Below, piece after piece: positions 63,814-64,000 of a stretch of DNA of 64,000 nt. The position numbers and the translations under genes were made by a program. Origin of the DNA: Pedobacter sp. PACM 27299 (GTDB lineage: Bacteria > Bacteroidota > Bacteroidia > Sphingobacteriales > Sphingobacteriaceae). The stretch is taken from NCBI RefSeq assembly GCF_001412655.1, contig NZ_CP012996.1, forward strand, positions 2,976,001 through 3,040,000, given 5' to 3'. The notes under the pieces were generated by a model. That model was given only the letters and a program-made list of their open reading frames with translations. It made no database searches and was not told where the DNA came from. The stretch's first letter is position 1. Every line of letters starts with the position of its first letter.

Positions 63814-64000
63814 ATGGCCAGAAAATATGGTGGCGCACTCAGGAATAAAGAAAGAACCAAACTTAAATTATTAGATGCAGTAGGACAAATCATAAGGAGT
63901 GAAGGTTATTCAGGACTTAAGCTTGTGAAAATCGAAGGTGTAGCCGGGGTTAATAGAAAATTAATCTATGATTACTTTGGGACGGTTAATAACCTAATTG
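63814..64000 (+). CDS. TetR-family regulator, partial at window edge
   Basis: The frame from the ATG at 63814 is open to the window end, giving 62 residues. It encodes M-A-R-K-Y-G-G-A-L-R-N-K-E-R-T, then a TetR-like helix-turn-helix: L-L-D-A-V-G-Q-I-I-R-S-E-G-Y-S-G-L, V-N-R-K-L-I-Y-D-Y-F-G-T. The ligand domain lies outside the window. Located 77 bases after the coupling protein gene, probably element cargo or element control. Confidence 0.7.
   Translation, partial: MARKYGGALRNKERTKLKLLDAVGQIIRSEGYSGLKLVKIEGVAGVNRKLIYDYFGTVNNLI

Noticed and set aside
1..64000. CRISPR arrays, rRNA or intact tRNA genes
   Set aside because: No regularly spaced repeat array, rRNA-like sequence or complete cloverleaf was noticed. 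The repeats at 49854-50034 are IS21 end repeats with irregular spacing.

Overview
The window reads as chromosome of a Bacteroidota bacterium, most likely Sphingobacteriaceae (Pedobacter/Mucilaginibacter-like). The support is the moderate AT-richness, the weak Shine-Dalgarno signals, and Bacteroidota-typical families (DUF3570, Haem_bd, CheB-CheR-PAS kinase fusions, BON/Usp clusters, Bacteroidota-type Mob genes). No rRNA, intact tRNA or CRISPR array was seen.

Left part (1-12.8 kb): a PAS histidine kinase, then a minus-strand block. It holds a ClC-type channel that has lost its selectivity-filter segment, a P-type ATPase, a VIT/CCC1 protein, and a redox operon (Rieske protein, thioredoxin, ApbE flavin transferase, DUF4266 lipoprotein, DUF3570 protein, haem-binding protein). 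An OmpR-type two-component pair lies upstream of the operon.

Central part (12.8-47.1 kb): a dense stress and low-energy island. It encodes five universal stress proteins, BON proteins, Hsp20, acetate kinase plus phosphoketolase, a second P-type ATPase, an aldehyde dehydrogenase, phosphoglycerate mutase, a GH130 phosphorylase, an Mla-type lipid transporter, DUF1003, DUF892 and LOG proteins, and several sensor kinases. A recurring dyad, TGAT-N4-ATCA or its relaxed form TGA-N6-TCA, sits in at least 13 intergenic positions here. One response regulator (16092-17144) fuses a receiver domain to a CRP/FNR-type DNA-binding module. Its recognition helix carries the E-x-x-S-R signature that in FNR reads TTGAT half-sites. 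I infer that this kinase/regulator pair controls the island as one regulon. A hybrid kinase here (34104-36771) is split by a one-base excess in a run of eight T.

Right part (47.4-64 kb): an accessory region. Two adjacent genes carry SEC-C zinc motifs. An IS21-family element (about 49844-52466) abuts a decapitated HEPN-like gene. A 970-bp non-coding stretch holds short repeats, a hairpin resembling a tRNA 3' end, and a terminator, so it is a possible attachment region. Beyond it lies mobile-element DNA: an excisionase-like HTH protein, an oriT-like run of hairpins, MobC, a relaxase, a VirD4/TraG-type coupling protein and the start of a TetR regulator. Between the attachment-like region and the transfer genes sits the most interesting cargo. 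It is a long prokaryotic Argonaute with a disarmed PIWI active site, overlapping a gene for a C-terminally membrane-anchored protein, with a beta-helix/membrane protein gene converging on the pair. This is a plausible Argonaute-triggered membrane-effector defence system carried on a mobilizable element.
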